From NCBI RefSeq assembly GCF_000621025.1, contig NZ_JHZJ01000010.1, forward strand, positions 62,001-126,000: a stretch of DNA of 64,000 bases, given 5' to 3'. Position numbers and translations under genes: made by a program. The DNA is from Brackiella oedipodis DSM 13743. Lineage in GTDB: Bacteria; Pseudomonadota; Gammaproteobacteria; Burkholderiales; Burkholderiaceae_B. The notes beneath the pieces were generated by a model, which saw nothing but the letters and a program-made list of their open reading frames with translations, was not told the origin of the DNA and did not search any database. This document shows positions 10,692 through 19,341 of this stretch, in pieces (within the stretch, counting starts at the first letter, position 1; each line of letters opens with the position of its first letter).

Positions 10692-11321
10692 ATGACGCTT
10701 GTGATGAACTCAAATCATACCGCCCCCGCCTCGCTCATCAATCGCCTGCCTTACGAGGGCGAAGTCTATGACTATGGTGTGATTTATACGCCTAGCGAGG
10801 CGGATGATTTATTTGCAAACTTGCTGACTGAGCTCAATTGGCAAGCCGAGCACATCCGCCTCTTTGGCAAAACCCATATCACCAAGCGCCTAAGTAGCTG
10901 GCATGGTGATAAGGCCTATAGCTATAAATACGCGGGTTTCTTGCGACAAGCTCAACCTTGGACGCCAACGCTGCAACGCATCAAACAGCATATCCAACGT
11001 CTCTGTGCTTGTGACTTTAATAGTTGTTTGGCAAATTTATATCATAATGGTAGTGAGGCCATGGGCTGGCATAGTGATAACGAAAGTAGTCTGCAAAAAA
11101 ACGCGGCGATTGCCTCTCTCAGTCTGGGGGCTGAAAGGCGCTTTGTTTTCAAGCACAAAAGCACACAAGAAAAACTTAGTTTTAGTTTGCCTCACGGTAG
11201 TTTACTCGTCATGGCTGGTACAGTCCAAGAACACTGGTGGCACAGTTTACCTGCCAGCAAAAAAATCCATCAAGCACGCATTAATCTTACCTTTCGGACC
11301 ATGCTTGAACATGCTTGTTAG
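10692..11321 (+). CDS. AlkB-family 2-oxoglutarate/Fe(II) dioxygenase, probable alkylated-nucleic-acid repair
   Basis: Predicted to remove alkyl lesions oxidatively from DNA or RNA bases. The 209-residue protein has the double-stranded beta-helix core with the iron triad HSD at 127-129 plus H184 in HWWHSLP, and the 2-oxoglutarate-binding arginines in RINLTFR (196-202). The HWWHSLP and RINLTFR spacing is closer to the ALKBH2/3-like branch than to E. coli AlkB. ATG 10692 is used here; ATG 10704 is also possible, and neither has a good ribosome site. Its end overlaps ynfA by 11 bp. Confidence 0.9.
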   Translation: MTLVMNSNHTAPASLINRLPYEGEVYDYGVIYTPSEADDLFANLLTELNWQAEHIRLFGKTHITKRLSSWHGDKAYSYKYAGFLRQAQPWTPTLQRIKQHIQRLCACDFNSCLANLYHNGSEAMGWHSDNESSLQKNAAIASLSLGAERRFVFKHKSTQEKLSFSLPHGSLLVMAGTVQEHWWHSLPASKKIHQARINLTFRTMLEHAC

Positions 11322-11637
11322 TCTGCTTTTATATGCCATCACGGCTTTTTTTGAAATTCTGGGGTGCTATAGCATTTTGCAATTGAGCCAAAAGCAGCAG
11401 CCGCTGTTATTTGGCCTACTCGCCGTACTCAGCTTAGCCCTTTTTGGCTATTTATTGACCTTGCACGATAGTAGCCCTGGGCGTGTCTACGCCGCGTATG
11501 GGGGTGTTTATGTGTTGGTTTCTCTATTCTGGCTCTGGCTCGTCGATCATGTCAGCCCTAGTGTCACCGATCTGATTGGTGTCACACTCACGCTGGGTGG
11601 AGCCATGGTGATTATTCTGGGCGAGCTCAGACACTAA
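11311..11637 (+). CDS. ynfA: UPF0060/YnfA-family small membrane protein
   Basis: A 108-residue, four-helix inner-membrane protein of the YnfA family, related to small multidrug resistance transporters. MLVSLLLYAITAFFEILGCY at the N terminus and GRVYAAYGGVYV in the middle are family hallmarks. ATG 11311 gives the standard family length; the open frame extends further upstream only as a shadow of alkB. It starts inside the last codons of alkB (11-bp overlap), implying translational coupling. Transport substrate cannot be inferred. Confidence 0.9.
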   Translation: MLVSLLLYAITAFFEILGCYSILQLSQKQQPLLFGLLAVLSLALFGYLLTLHDSSPGRVYAAYGGVYVLVSLFWLWLVDHVSPSVTDLIGVTLTLGGAMVIILGELRH

Positions 11638-11661
11638 ACCCCTGCTCCAAGGCAGGGGTTT
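11636..11661. terminator. Probable terminator between convergent ynfA and ilvD
   Basis: Perfect 10-bp stem AAACCCCTGC (11636-11645) with GCAGGGGTTT (11652-11661) and a 6-nt loop. It overlaps the ynfA stop codon. The T tracts are short in both directions (TTTAG), so efficiency may be modest. The same CCCCTGC/GCAGGGG stem recurs downstream of gcvP. Confidence 0.6.
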
Positions 11662-11719
11662 AGCTCTTCATCCTGTCAAACAGTGACAACATCAACCATT
11701 TGCCACAGGCGCACAGTGT

Positions 11720-13582
11720 TTATTTGGGTTCAATTTGACTGACGTCACGCACGGCACCACGATCGGCCGAGGTCGCCATTGCTGCATAAGCACGCAAGGC
11801 TTGTGAAACCACCCGTTGACGTGTTGCAGGTCGCCAAGCTTGGGCTCCTTTGGCCAACATGGCTAGCTTTCTAGCGGCTAACTCAGACTCTGGCACATCA
11901 AGGTGGATGCGACGATTCGGGATATCGATGTGAATCACGTCACCACTTTCGACCAGAGCAATGGTACCACCCTCTGCGGCTTCTGGAGAAGCATGACCAA
12001 TCACTAACCCTGAGGAGCCCCCAGAAAAGCGCCCATCTGTAAAGAGTGCGACCTCTTTGCCTAGACCCTTGGATTTAATGTAAGACGTCGGATACAACAT
12101 CTCCTGCATACCAGGCCCTCCTTTTGGACCTTCGTAGCGAATGATAATAACATCACCCGCTTGGACCTGATCATTCAGGATCCCTTCGGTAGCCTCTTCT
12201 TGACTCTCAAAAATAACGGCTTTGCCCGTGAAGGTAAGAATACTTTCATCGACACCGGCAGTTTTTACGATACAGCCATTTTCGGCGAGATTACCGTAAA
12301 GCACGGCTAAGCCACCATCCTGGGAATAGGCGTGAGCACGATCACGAATACAGCCGTTGGCGCGATCTAAGTCAAGGCTAGGATAATAACGCTCTTGGCT
12401 AAAGGCCTGAGTCGTACGTACACCGCCTGGCATCGCCAAAAAGCGTTGTTTAGCTTCGTCTAGCGCCTGATCGCTCAACACATCCCATTGTTGTAGAGCA
12501 TGGCCTAGACTAGGCGCATGAATACTTGAAACGGAGGTATCGAGCAAATTAGCACGATTTAGCTCTGCCAAAATGCCTAACACTCCGCCAGCTCTGTGCA
12601 CGTCTTCCATGTGGTATTTGTTGGTTGCCGGTGCAACCTTGCAAAGACAAGGCACATGACGAGAAATCCTATCGATATCGGCCATGGTGAAATCTACGCC
12701 AGCTTCTTGAGCCGCGGCCAAAAGGTGTAAAACGGTATTGGTCGAGCCGCCCATCGCTACATCGAGAGACATGGCATTTTCGAAGGCAGGCTTCGTAGCA
12801 ATGCGACGAGGCAAAACAGAGTCATCACCTTGTTCGTAATAGCGCTTGCAAAGTTCCACTACTAAATTACCAGCATCTAAGAACAGTTGTTTACGGCGAG
12901 CATGCGTCGCTAACAAACTGCCATTGCCTGGTAAAGAGAGCCCCAGCGCTTCGGTCAGACAGTTCATAGAGTTAGCCGTAAACATGCCTGAACAGGAACC
13001 ACAGGTCGGACAGGCGTTTTGTTCGACTGCTTCGGTCTGAGCATCTGAGACATTGCTATCGGCCGCCATAATCATGGCGTCGACCAAATCCAGTTTAATG
13101 ATTTTTTGTTCACCCTCTGCTTGCACTTTGCCTGCTTCCATAGGACCACCCGAGACAAATACCACGGGTATATTTAGACGCAACGCAGCTAACAACATAC
13201 CGGGAGTGATTTTGTCACAGTTAGAAATACAGACCATGGCGTCGGCACAATGCGCATTGACCATGTATTCGACTGAATCAGCGATTAATTCACGTGACGG
13301 CAAAGAATACAACATGCCTGAATGCCCCATGGCAATGCCATCGTCGACAGCAATGGTATTGAATTCTTTGGCGATACCGCCGGCCGCCTCAATTTGCCGT
13401 GCAACCAGTTGCCCCATATCCTTCAGGTGTACATGACCAGGTACAAATTGTGTAAAAGAATTGACCACAGCAATAATAGGCTTACCAAAATCTGCATCGG
13501 TAACACCAGTGGCACGCCATAAAGCGCGTGCCCCTGCCATATTACGGCCATGAGTGGATCGTTTGGAGCGATAGTCGGGCAT
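11720..13582 (-). CDS. ilvD: Dihydroxy-acid dehydratase
   Basis: Iron-sulfur dehydratase making 2-oxoisovalerate and 2-oxo-3-methylvalerate in valine, leucine, isoleucine and pantothenate synthesis. The 620 residues equal the long proteobacterial form. C122 in [12 protein letters not shown] and the CPTCGSC cluster at 191-197 supply Fe-S cysteines; [12 protein letters not shown] (79-90) and the lysine after CD (K124) bind the metal. TDGRFSGG lies in the C-terminal half. It lies downstream of the polyprenyl synthase gene on the same strand, with a 7-bp-arm inverted repeat in the gap between them. Confidence 0.97.
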   Translation of the reverse strand: MPDYRSKRSTHGRNMAGARALWRATGVTDADFGKPIIAVVNSFTQFVPGHVHLKDMGQLVARQIEAAGGIAKEFNTIAVDDGIAMGHSGMLYSLPSRELIADSVEYMVNAHCADAMVCISNCDKITPGMLLAALRLNIPVVFVSGGPMEAGKVQAEGEQKIIKLDLVDAMIMAADSNVSDAQTEAVEQNACPTCGSCSGMFTANSMNCLTEALGLSLPGNGSLLATHARRKQLFLDAGNLVVELCKRYYEQGDDSVLPRRIATKPAFENAMSLDVAMGGSTNTVLHLLAAAQEAGVDFTMADIDRISRHVPCLCKVAPATNKYHMEDVHRAGGVLGILAELNRANLLDTSVSSIHAPSLGHALQQWDVLSDQALDEAKQRFLAMPGGVRTTQAFSQERYYPSLDLDRANGCIRDRAHAYSQDGGLAVLYGNLAENGCIVKTAGVDESILTFTGKAVIFESQEEATEGILNDQVQAGDVIIIRYEGPKGGPGMQEMLYPTSYIKSKGLGKEVALFTDGRFSGGSSGLVIGHASPEAAEGGTIALVESGDVIHIDIPNRRIHLDVPESELAARKLAMLAKGAQAWRPATRQRVVSQALRAYAAMATSADRGAVRDVSQIEPK

Positions 13583-13630
13583 AAAAATTCCTTGTAATTA
13601 AAGTTGGTAATGGACGAGCTAAAATACCTC

Positions 13631-13661
13631 CGTTAAGGGAAAACACTTAAGGGACTTAACG
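13631..13661. promoter_or_regulatory. Inverted repeat upstream of ilvD
   Basis: CGTTAAG (13631-13637) and CTTAACG (13655-13661) are perfect 7-bp arms around 17 nt, in the 104-bp gap between the polyprenyl synthase stop and the ilvD start. There is no adjacent T run in the leftward direction, so it looks more like an operator or RNA hairpin than a terminator. The regulator is unknown. Confidence 0.35.
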
Positions 13662-13686
13662 AAAAATAATGAATGTTTTTAGCTGA

Positions 13687-14655
13687 TTAACGGTCGCGTG
13701 CTACCGTAAATTTACTGAGTGCCAACAAAGCATTTTTGTAGTCAGACTCAGGGAAATATTGTAAAGCTTGTTCTGCTTTGTGAGCCTCAGCCTCGGCTTG
13801 AGCACGGGTAAACGCTAGGGCGTCTGTGCTAGTAATGGCAGCGGCGATTTGCGCAAAATCGGCATCGCCCTTACGGATGGCTTCTTTGATCAGTGCACTT
13901 TGTTCGGGCGTGCCATTTTCCATGACACGAATGAGTGGTAGCGTCGGTTTACCTTCTCGTAAATCATCTCCGACGTTTTTGCCGAGGGCCTCGGCCTGAC
14001 CAGAATAGTCAAGAACATCATCAATCAATTGGAAAGCCGTGCCCACATGGCGGCCGTAATCGGCGGCCGCTTGGCGCTGCTCAGGGCTAACATTAGCGAT
14101 AATTGCGCCAATTTCGGCCGCTGCTTCAAAGAGTTTGGCCGTTTTGTAGCGCACGACTTGCATATAGCGCTCGATGGTGACATCTGGGTCGTGAATATTG
14201 AGTAATTGCAGGACTTCACCTTCGGCGATGACGGTGGTGGCGGCCGAGAGCACTCGCATGACTTCCATGGAGTCGACCGCAACCATCATCTCAAATGAGC
14301 GCGAATACAAATAGTCACCCACTAACACACTGGCGGCATTACCAAAGATCGCATTTGCTGTCTGACGGCCACGACGCATATCAGACTCGTCCACCACATC
14401 ATCGTGTAACAGGGTGGAAGTGTGAATAAATTCGACGACCGCCGCCAATTCGTGGTGATGTGTACCCTCCTGGTAACCTAAGGCTTTGGCGATCATGAGT
14501 ACCATTGCTGGACGAAGACGCTTACCGCCGGCACTGATAATATATTCACCAATGGTGCGGATCATCACGACATCCGAATTAAGATGTGCTCTAATCACGC
14601 CATTGACGGCCTGCATATCCGCCTTGATGGGACTCATGATATCAATAATACTCAA
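13687..14655 (-). CDS. ispB: Polyprenyl (probably octaprenyl) diphosphate synthase
   Basis: Trans-prenyltransferase that builds the ubiquinone side chain from FPP and IPP. The 322-residue protein has GGKRLRP at 43-49, the first aspartate-rich motif LLHDDVVDESDMRRG (DDVVD at 85-89) and the second FQLIDDVLDYSG (DDVLD at 212-216). The start is taken as TTG 14655, which follows AAAGG closely and aligns with IspB N termini; ATG 14637 is the alternative. Product chain length is inferred from overall similarity to IspB. In many Betaproteobacteria this gene sits divergently beside rplU; here it is about 9 kb away. Confidence 0.93.
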   Translation of the reverse strand: MSIIDIMSPIKADMQAVNGVIRAHLNSDVVMIRTIGEYIISAGGKRLRPAMVLMIAKALGYQEGTHHHELAAVVEFIHTSTLLHDDVVDESDMRRGRQTANAIFGNAASVLVGDYLYSRSFEMMVAVDSMEVMRVLSAATTVIAEGEVLQLLNIHDPDVTIERYMQVVRYKTAKLFEAAAEIGAIIANVSPEQRQAAADYGRHVGTAFQLIDDVLDYSGQAEALGKNVGDDLREGKPTLPLIRVMENGTPEQSALIKEAIRKGDADFAQIAAAITSTDALAFTRAQAEAEAHKAEQALQYFPESDYKNALLALSKFTVARDR

Positions 14656-14675
14656 AACCTTTCCCCAGATGACTA

Positions 14676-14710
14676 AAAAATAATAGTAATGCCAGTGCTG
14701 GCATTACTAT
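14676..14710 (-). terminator. Terminator-like palindrome just upstream of the polyprenyl synthase gene
   Basis: ATAGTAATGCCAG (14683-14695) and CTGGCATTACTAT (14698-14710) are perfect 13-bp arms separated by 2 nt. Read leftward, the hairpin is followed by TATTTTTTAG, a typical intrinsic-terminator tail, only about 20 bp before the ispB start codon. No leftward gene lies upstream of it, so it could attenuate the ispB leader, end an unseen short transcript, or act as an operator. Confidence 0.6.
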
Positions 14711-14783
14711 GCATTGACTATTACAAGTCTATATTATAAGGTTGATTTTTTACAAAGTCTTGAAAAATATCAGAGCTACCGAT

Positions 14784-14912
14784 ATGCAAGACGACCTGCA
14801 CCGTGGCCTGATCGCTGGCGTCAACCCTAGCTATGGCACCCTTTTGGCATACCTATGGCGTGCTTATCAGTCTCTCTTAACACGCATTATTGTTAGCCCT
14901 AATTCACACTAA
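14784..14912 (+). CDS. Candidate small ORF (42 codons) upstream of the DUF815 gene
   Basis: An ATG-initiated frame of 42 codons ends 10 bp before the DUF815 start and stays open upstream to about 14718, allowing a TTG start at 14760. Its codons look more gene-like than the AT-rich sequence before it. The peptide starts MQDDLHRGLIAGVN and has one moderately hydrophobic stretch with YGTLLAYLW. I do not recognise it. There is no clear ribosome site, so it could be a leader peptide, a gene remnant or chance. Confidence 0.25.
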   Translation: MQDDLHRGLIAGVNPSYGTLLAYLWRAYQSLLTRIIVSPNSH

Positions 14913-14922
14913 GGTATCTACC

Positions 14923-15795
14923 ATGTCGCAAGCCAATTTATCTGAACTCATCGTCAGCGCCCACCAAGTGCTACAGCAATTACAGGCTTGGCTACCGCCG
15001 GTGCCTCCTCAGAACGATTGGCGGGCCATCGCTTACCGCTGGCGCACTTGTAACAATACCTCTTGGCTCGAGCCCATTAAGCATGTTGATACCATAGAAA
15101 CAGCTGACTTAATGCATATTGAACGCCAAAAAACGATTATTGAGCGCAATACGCAGCATTTTGTCGAAGGCAAACCCGCTAATAATGTACTCATGACAGG
15201 TGCCCGTGGCACCGGCAAGAGTTCATTGGTCAAGGCTATGCTAAATCAATTTGCGAGCCAAGGTTTGCGTCTAGTGGAAGTCGACAAAAGCGATTTGGGT
15301 GACCTGAACGAGATTGTAGATGTACTCAGTGAGCGTCCAGAGCGCTTTATTATTTTCTGTGATGATTTGTCTTTCGAAGAGGGCGAAGTCAGTTACAAGG
15401 CGCTCAAATCGGTGCTTGATGGCACTGTCTCTGCCGCTGCGGATAATGTCTTGGTCTATGCCACCTCGAATCGTCGCCATCTCATGCCTGAACGCATGAG
15501 CGATAACGATAGCTATCAGCACATGTCAGACGGTGAAATCCATCCAGGAGAAACTGTCGAAGAAAAGATCTCACTCTCTGAGCGCTTTGGCATTTGGCTT
15601 TCCTTTTATCCATTTAAACAAGAGGATTACCTCAGCATTGTTTACTATTGGTTAGAGCAATTTGGCTGCCCGGCCGATGCAATTGCAGAGAGTCGTACCG
15701 AAGCACTACAATGGACGCTTGAGCGAGGCTCGCGTTCAGGTCGCGTCGCCAAGCACTTTGCCCGTGATTGGGCCGCCCGTCATTTATCCAAATAA
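14923..15795 (+). CDS. DUF815-family AAA-type ATPase of unknown role
   Basis: Predicted cytoplasmic P-loop ATPase. From ATG 14923 (AAGGT at 14911-14915) it has 290 residues; the open frame extends to 14890 but without a better start. Walker A is GARGTGKS at 93-100, the Walker B-like strand is RFIIFCDDLSFEEG at 141-154, and a sensor-like YATSNRRHL lies at 179-187. Acidic residues after Walker B and the RSGRVAKHFARDW C terminus are family features. The biochemical function of DUF815 proteins is, to my knowledge, not established. The gene is next to a Nudix gene (14 bp), a linkage I recall from other Betaproteobacteria. Confidence 0.88.
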   Translation: MSQANLSELIVSAHQVLQQLQAWLPPVPPQNDWRAIAYRWRTCNNTSWLEPIKHVDTIETADLMHIERQKTIIERNTQHFVEGKPANNVLMTGARGTGKSSLVKAMLNQFASQGLRLVEVDKSDLGDLNEIVDVLSERPERFIIFCDDLSFEEGEVSYKALKSVLDGTVSAAADNVLVYATSNRRHLMPERMSDNDSYQHMSDGEIHPGETVEEKISLSERFGIWLSFYPFKQEDYLSIVYYWLEQFGCPADAIAESRTEALQWTLERGSRSGRVAKHFARDWAARHLSK

Positions 15796-15809
15796 AATCT
15801 TCCCCGTTT

Positions 15810-16811
15810 ATGTCCGAACCTTCGCAAACCGCCCCGCTTAGTCGCGAGCAAAAACCTTTTTTTCATTGTGCCATTGCCGTCATTGTCAATGACAAAGGTG
15901 AGGTGTTATTGGGGCAACGACCCGCCGATAAACCTTGGGCCGGTTGGTGGGAGTTTCCTGGTGGCAAACTCGAAGTTGGCGAGACTGTGCAAGACGCGCT
16001 CATTCGTGAGCTTAAAGAAGAACTCGACATTTGTATTACTGAATCGCGCCCATGGGTGACTTTTCATTACGAATACCCAAGCACCCGAGTCTTACTGGAG
16101 TTTTGCAGGGTGACCGCTTGGCATGGCGAGCCCAAGGGGCTCGAGAATCAGCAATTTGCTTGGACCTTACCACAACACGCTGAGCAATTAGGACAATTAT
16201 TACCCGCTTCAGTCGCCCCCTTGCGTTGGCTCCAGTTACCTGATTATTATGCCGTCACACCTGCCTTTGCTTACGAGCAACGAGAGGCATTTATGCAGCA
16301 ACTGCACGTACTGATTAGCAAAGGGATTCGCATGTTGCAGTTTAGACAAGCGCAATGGCCACAAGGCCCTAAGGCTGCCAATCTCAAAGAGATTTTTGAT
16401 GAAGTTTTGGCGTATTGTCGCCAACATCAGGTCAAATTACTGGTCAACAGCGCCCATCCTAAGTCCTGGTGGCAGCTCGCTGACGGGGTACAGTTACGTT
16501 CAAATGACGCCTTACTGCTCGAGCAGCGCCCGCTCGAGCACGATAAATGGGTGGCTGTCTCGGCGCATAATCTGGCCGATCTCCTATACGCGCAAGTCCT
16601 GCAAGCCGATTTTTGTGTTCTCGGCCATGTGCAAGCTACCCCTAGCCATCCACACAGCGCTGCTTTAGGGTGGCCACAGTTCCATGAATGGGCCACGCAA
16701 GCGGCTTGCCCTGTGTATGCCATTGGTGGCCTGGGCTCTCAGGATCTAGCGCTCGCGCACAAAAATGGCGCCCATGGCATTGCCGCCATACGCGCCCTGT
16801 GGCCAGACTAA
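15810..16811 (+). CDS. mutT: Nudix hydrolase (MutT-type) fused to a degenerate TMP-synthase-like domain
   Basis: The N-terminal 140 residues form a Nudix domain with a canonical box at 51-73 (GGKLEVGE, then RELKEEL), as in MutT enzymes that hydrolyse 8-oxo-dGTP. Residues from about 150 to the end resemble ThiE/TenI TIM barrels (LQFRQAQ, ADGVQLRS, AIGGL), but ThiE ligand positions are lost: QxRxK reads QFRQAQ, IVND reads LVNS, and the TKP loop reads TPSHP. This half is therefore probably not a thiamine-phosphate synthase. The ATG at 15810 gives 333 residues. The MutT-ThiE fusion architecture is known in Proteobacteria. It follows the DUF815 gene by 14 bp and converges on the acyl-CoA synthetase. 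Confidence 0.9.
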   Translation: MSEPSQTAPLSREQKPFFHCAIAVIVNDKGEVLLGQRPADKPWAGWWEFPGGKLEVGETVQDALIRELKEELDICITESRPWVTFHYEYPSTRVLLEFCRVTAWHGEPKGLENQQFAWTLPQHAEQLGQLLPASVAPLRWLQLPDYYAVTPAFAYEQREAFMQQLHVLISKGIRMLQFRQAQWPQGPKAANLKEIFDEVLAYCRQHQVKLLVNSAHPKSWWQLADGVQLRSNDALLLEQRPLEHDKWVAVSAHNLADLLYAQVLQADFCVLGHVQATPSHPHSAALGWPQFHEWATQAACPVYAIGGLGSQDLALAHKNGAHGIAAIRALWPD

Positions 16812-16822
16812 ACGCTCACGCC

Positions 16823-18532
16823 TTATGACTGATTATCAAACACCGTAGCGGTGATCTGCAGTTCCTCTATAAGTGCTTCACGTAAGCGATACTTTTGGAT
16901 CTTACCAGAGGCGGTCATAGGGAATTCCTTATAGAATCGGAAGTAGCGCGGGATCTTATGAAAAGACAATTGGCTTTTGCAAAATTCCCTGATGCCCTCT
17001 TCATTGGGCTCAACCTCTGATTTAAGGATAATGCACGCACATAGCTCCTCGCCGTACTTAGGATCAGGCACGCCGACCACCTGAATATCGACGATATCAG
17101 GATGCTTATATAAAAATTCTTCAATTTCTTTGGGGAATAAATTCTCGCCCCCCCGAATGACCATGTCCTTAATGCGACCCGTAATTTGCACGTAGCCTTC
17201 TTCATCCATCTGGGCAATATCGCCCGTATGCATCCAGCCATGCTCGTCAATCACTTCTCGGGTTTTGGCCTCGTCGTCCCAGTAGCCGGCCATGACGGAA
17301 TAGCCGCGTACGCAGAGCTCACCTCTTTCGCCTAAGGGCACAATTTTGTTTTGATCATTAATGATTTTGATCTCGATATGATCCTGCACACGACCGACGG
17401 TACTCACCCGCTTTTCTATGCTGTCATTAACGTAACTTTGGATACTCACCGGCGAAGTCTCTGTCATACCATAGGCAATCGTGATGTCTTTGAGGTGCAT
17501 GAGATTGACGACACGCACCATAATTTCTCTGGGGCAAGGGCTGCCGGCGGCAATACCAGTGCGCAGGCTTTGGTAGTTGTATTTTTTGAAGTCTGGATGA
17601 TCTAACATCGCAATCAACATCGCTGGCACGGCATTAATGGAGGTGCATTTTTCGGACTCAATGCCCTGGAGTGTGGTGCTGACATTAAACGAATAATCGG
17701 TATAGATGGAAGCCGCCCCATAACAGCAAGCGGTGAGTGTACCCAATACCATACCAATACAGTGGAACAACGGTACCGGCAGGCATAAACGATCTTGGCT
17801 AGTGAGTGCCAACCGTTGACCCACAAAAATCGCGTTATTGAGCATGCCATGATGCGTCAGCATCGTACCCTTGGGTTGGCCTGTGGTGCCCGATGTAAAT
17901 TGGATATTGATTGTATCGTCGCAGTCTAGTGTGTTTTCTATTTGGTGTAATTTGTAGAGGTGCTCGTCACTGGCGGGCTGCAATAAATCAGCAAAATCAC
18001 GTATCCCGCCCTCATCACTTTTGCACAGTTTGATGACATATTTGAGTGAAGGTAATTTAGCCAGAGAGGGCGTGGACGTGGATGAGGATAAGGTGGCTAA
18101 TTCTGGGGCGAGTGATCTGAGGATTTGCTCGTAATTGGTGCTCTTGAAGGTGGGGGCAATAATTATCCCTACACAACTGACTTTGTTGAGTACATATTCG
18201 AGCTCAAAGGCACGATATGCGGGATTCAAATTAACCAGGATAATTCCTGCCTTGGCAGTTGCAAATTGAATCACCGACCATTCCCAACAATTGGGTGACC
18301 AGATTGCCAATCGATCGCCTGGTTTGAGGCCCATGGCCAATAAATTAGCCGCCACATTTTCGACGACTTGATGTAACTCAGCATAGGTAAAACGCTTGTC
18401 TTGGTGAATACTCACAAGCGCTTCTTGTTGCGCAAATTGTTGACAGACCTCATCAAACCGCTGACCGATGGTAACGCCACACAATGGCGTCGTACCCGTG
18501 CCTGAACTATAGCTGATTTTTTGTGAATGCAT
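16823..18532 (-). CDS. Acyl-CoA synthetase (AMP-forming)
   Basis: Activates a carboxylic acid to its acyl-CoA via an acyl-adenylate. It carries the ANL-family P-loop FTSGTTGQPKG near residue 212, YGMTETSP in the middle, and a C-terminal SGKIQKYRLRE whose first lysine is the adenylation lysine. The frame opens at 18556, but GGAGG at 18538-18542 points to ATG 18532, giving 569 residues. It lies downstream of the TetR gene and back to back with the liu cluster, so isovalerate, another branched acid or a medium-chain acid is the likely substrate; this is inferred from context only. Confidence 0.88.
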   Translation of the reverse strand: MHSQKISYSSGTGTTPLCGVTIGQRFDEVCQQFAQQEALVSIHQDKRFTYAELHQVVENVAANLLAMGLKPGDRLAIWSPNCWEWSVIQFATAKAGIILVNLNPAYRAFELEYVLNKVSCVGIIIAPTFKSTNYEQILRSLAPELATLSSSTSTPSLAKLPSLKYVIKLCKSDEGGIRDFADLLQPASDEHLYKLHQIENTLDCDDTINIQFTSGTTGQPKGTMLTHHGMLNNAIFVGQRLALTSQDRLCLPVPLFHCIGMVLGTLTACCYGAASIYTDYSFNVSTTLQGIESEKCTSINAVPAMLIAMLDHPDFKKYNYQSLRTGIAAGSPCPREIMVRVVNLMHLKDITIAYGMTETSPVSIQSYVNDSIEKRVSTVGRVQDHIEIKIINDQNKIVPLGERGELCVRGYSVMAGYWDDEAKTREVIDEHGWMHTGDIAQMDEEGYVQITGRIKDMVIRGGENLFPKEIEEFLYKHPDIVDIQVVGVPDPKYGEELCACIILKSEVEPNEEGIREFCKSQLSFHKIPRYFRFYKEFPMTASGKIQKYRLREALIEELQITATVFDNQS

Positions 18533-18611
18533 GCTTGCCTCCAGTTGTAGTGACATTCATAAAAAGTAGTGCAAAGTTTATTGGTATGGTAGTGCTGATG
18601 TTTGCAACGCG

Positions 18612-19250
18612 TTATTGTTGTGCTTGAATTGCTGCCACACTAAATTGTGCAACCTGCTCGGCGATTTTAGTATTGTGGTTAGTACTGACTGTCTGCGCCT
18701 GCGCACCATCCAAGTCTTCAATCACGGCATACGTCATAGTGCCCACAATACATAGTGCTAGTGTGTTGAGCTTGCCTGCGCTGTAATGCTTATGCTTTAA
18801 GCATTGCGTGACGATCTTGAGGATTTGCTGCTTGAGCAATTCTTTACAATTAAAACGCGCATACTCGAGATCGCTATTAATCGGCTCAAACATCAGCGCA
18901 TAGGCGAGTCGCGGGTTATTGAGAGCACGTTTGACAAAGACTCTGACGGCCTTATAAAGCTTATCCTCAGACTTCAACTCCGAACTCGCAATAGCGCTCA
19001 ACACATCCACCTCTTTTTGGGTGGCACTCTGTAGTGTTTCGATCAGAATGGCATTTTTGTTTTTGAAATACTGATACACCAGACCACTCGAAATCCCAGC
19101 GTCTTCGGCAATATTGTGTACTAAGGCATTGGCAAAACCGCCTTGACTTAATAAGTGTCTAGTGCTGTCTAAAATGGCTTGGCGATTTTCCGCCAAACGT
19201 CGTTGCATTAATTTTGATCGTTTGTAACCCATAAAAAATTTCTCAATCAT
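18612..19250 (-). CDS. TetR-family regulator of the liu cluster (LiuQ-like)
   Basis: A 212-residue TetR/AcrR protein. The N-terminal helix-turn-helix covers roughly 20-65 (NRQAILDSTRHLLSQGGF, then GISSGLVYQYFKNKNAIL); the rest should be the ligand-binding and dimer domain. It is transcribed divergently from liuABCDE with a 111-bp shared region containing a palindrome. Comparative genomics has described a TetR regulator, LiuQ, controlling branched-chain amino-acid catabolism in Betaproteobacteria; this is a good positional candidate. The start could be ATG 19250 or ATG 19232. The ligand is unknown and is probably an acyl-CoA intermediate. Confidence 0.85.
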   Translation of the reverse strand: MIEKFFMGYKRSKLMQRRLAENRQAILDSTRHLLSQGGFANALVHNIAEDAGISSGLVYQYFKNKNAILIETLQSATQKEVDVLSAIASSELKSEDKLYKAVRVFVKRALNNPRLAYALMFEPINSDLEYARFNCKELLKQQILKIVTQCLKHKHYSAGKLNTLALCIVGTMTYAVIEDLDGAQAQTVSTNHNTKIAEQVAQFSVAAIQAQQ

Positions 19251-19322
19251 TGAACAAATGAATTATATTTAATTTTTTAAATCATTATTCACTTTTTTTG
19301 CAAGCTTGTGTAATATAAAGAT

Positions 19323-19341
19323 CATGAATCAGCAATTCATG
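19323..19341. promoter_or_regulatory. Candidate TetR operator in the divergent liu promoter region
   Basis: CATGAAT (19323-19329) and ATTCATG (19335-19341) are perfect 7-bp arms with a 5-bp spacer, located 21 bp before the liuA start. A weak rightward promoter (TTCACT at 19288-19293, 17 bp, TAATAT at 19311-19316) would start transcription inside the palindrome, a position suited to repression. Binding is inferred. Confidence 0.45.

Noticed and set aside
10903-11310. An N-terminal extension of ynfA across alkB
   Set aside because: The extra 136 codons are an out-of-frame reading of alkB; ATG 11311 gives exactly the family length.
13053-13436. A 127-codon rightward frame opposite ilvD
   Set aside because: Shadow of ilvD; no ribosome site and unusual composition.
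15810-16811. Second functional thiamine-phosphate synthase
   Set aside because: The diphosphate, magnesium and loop residues of ThiE are not present in its C-terminal half.
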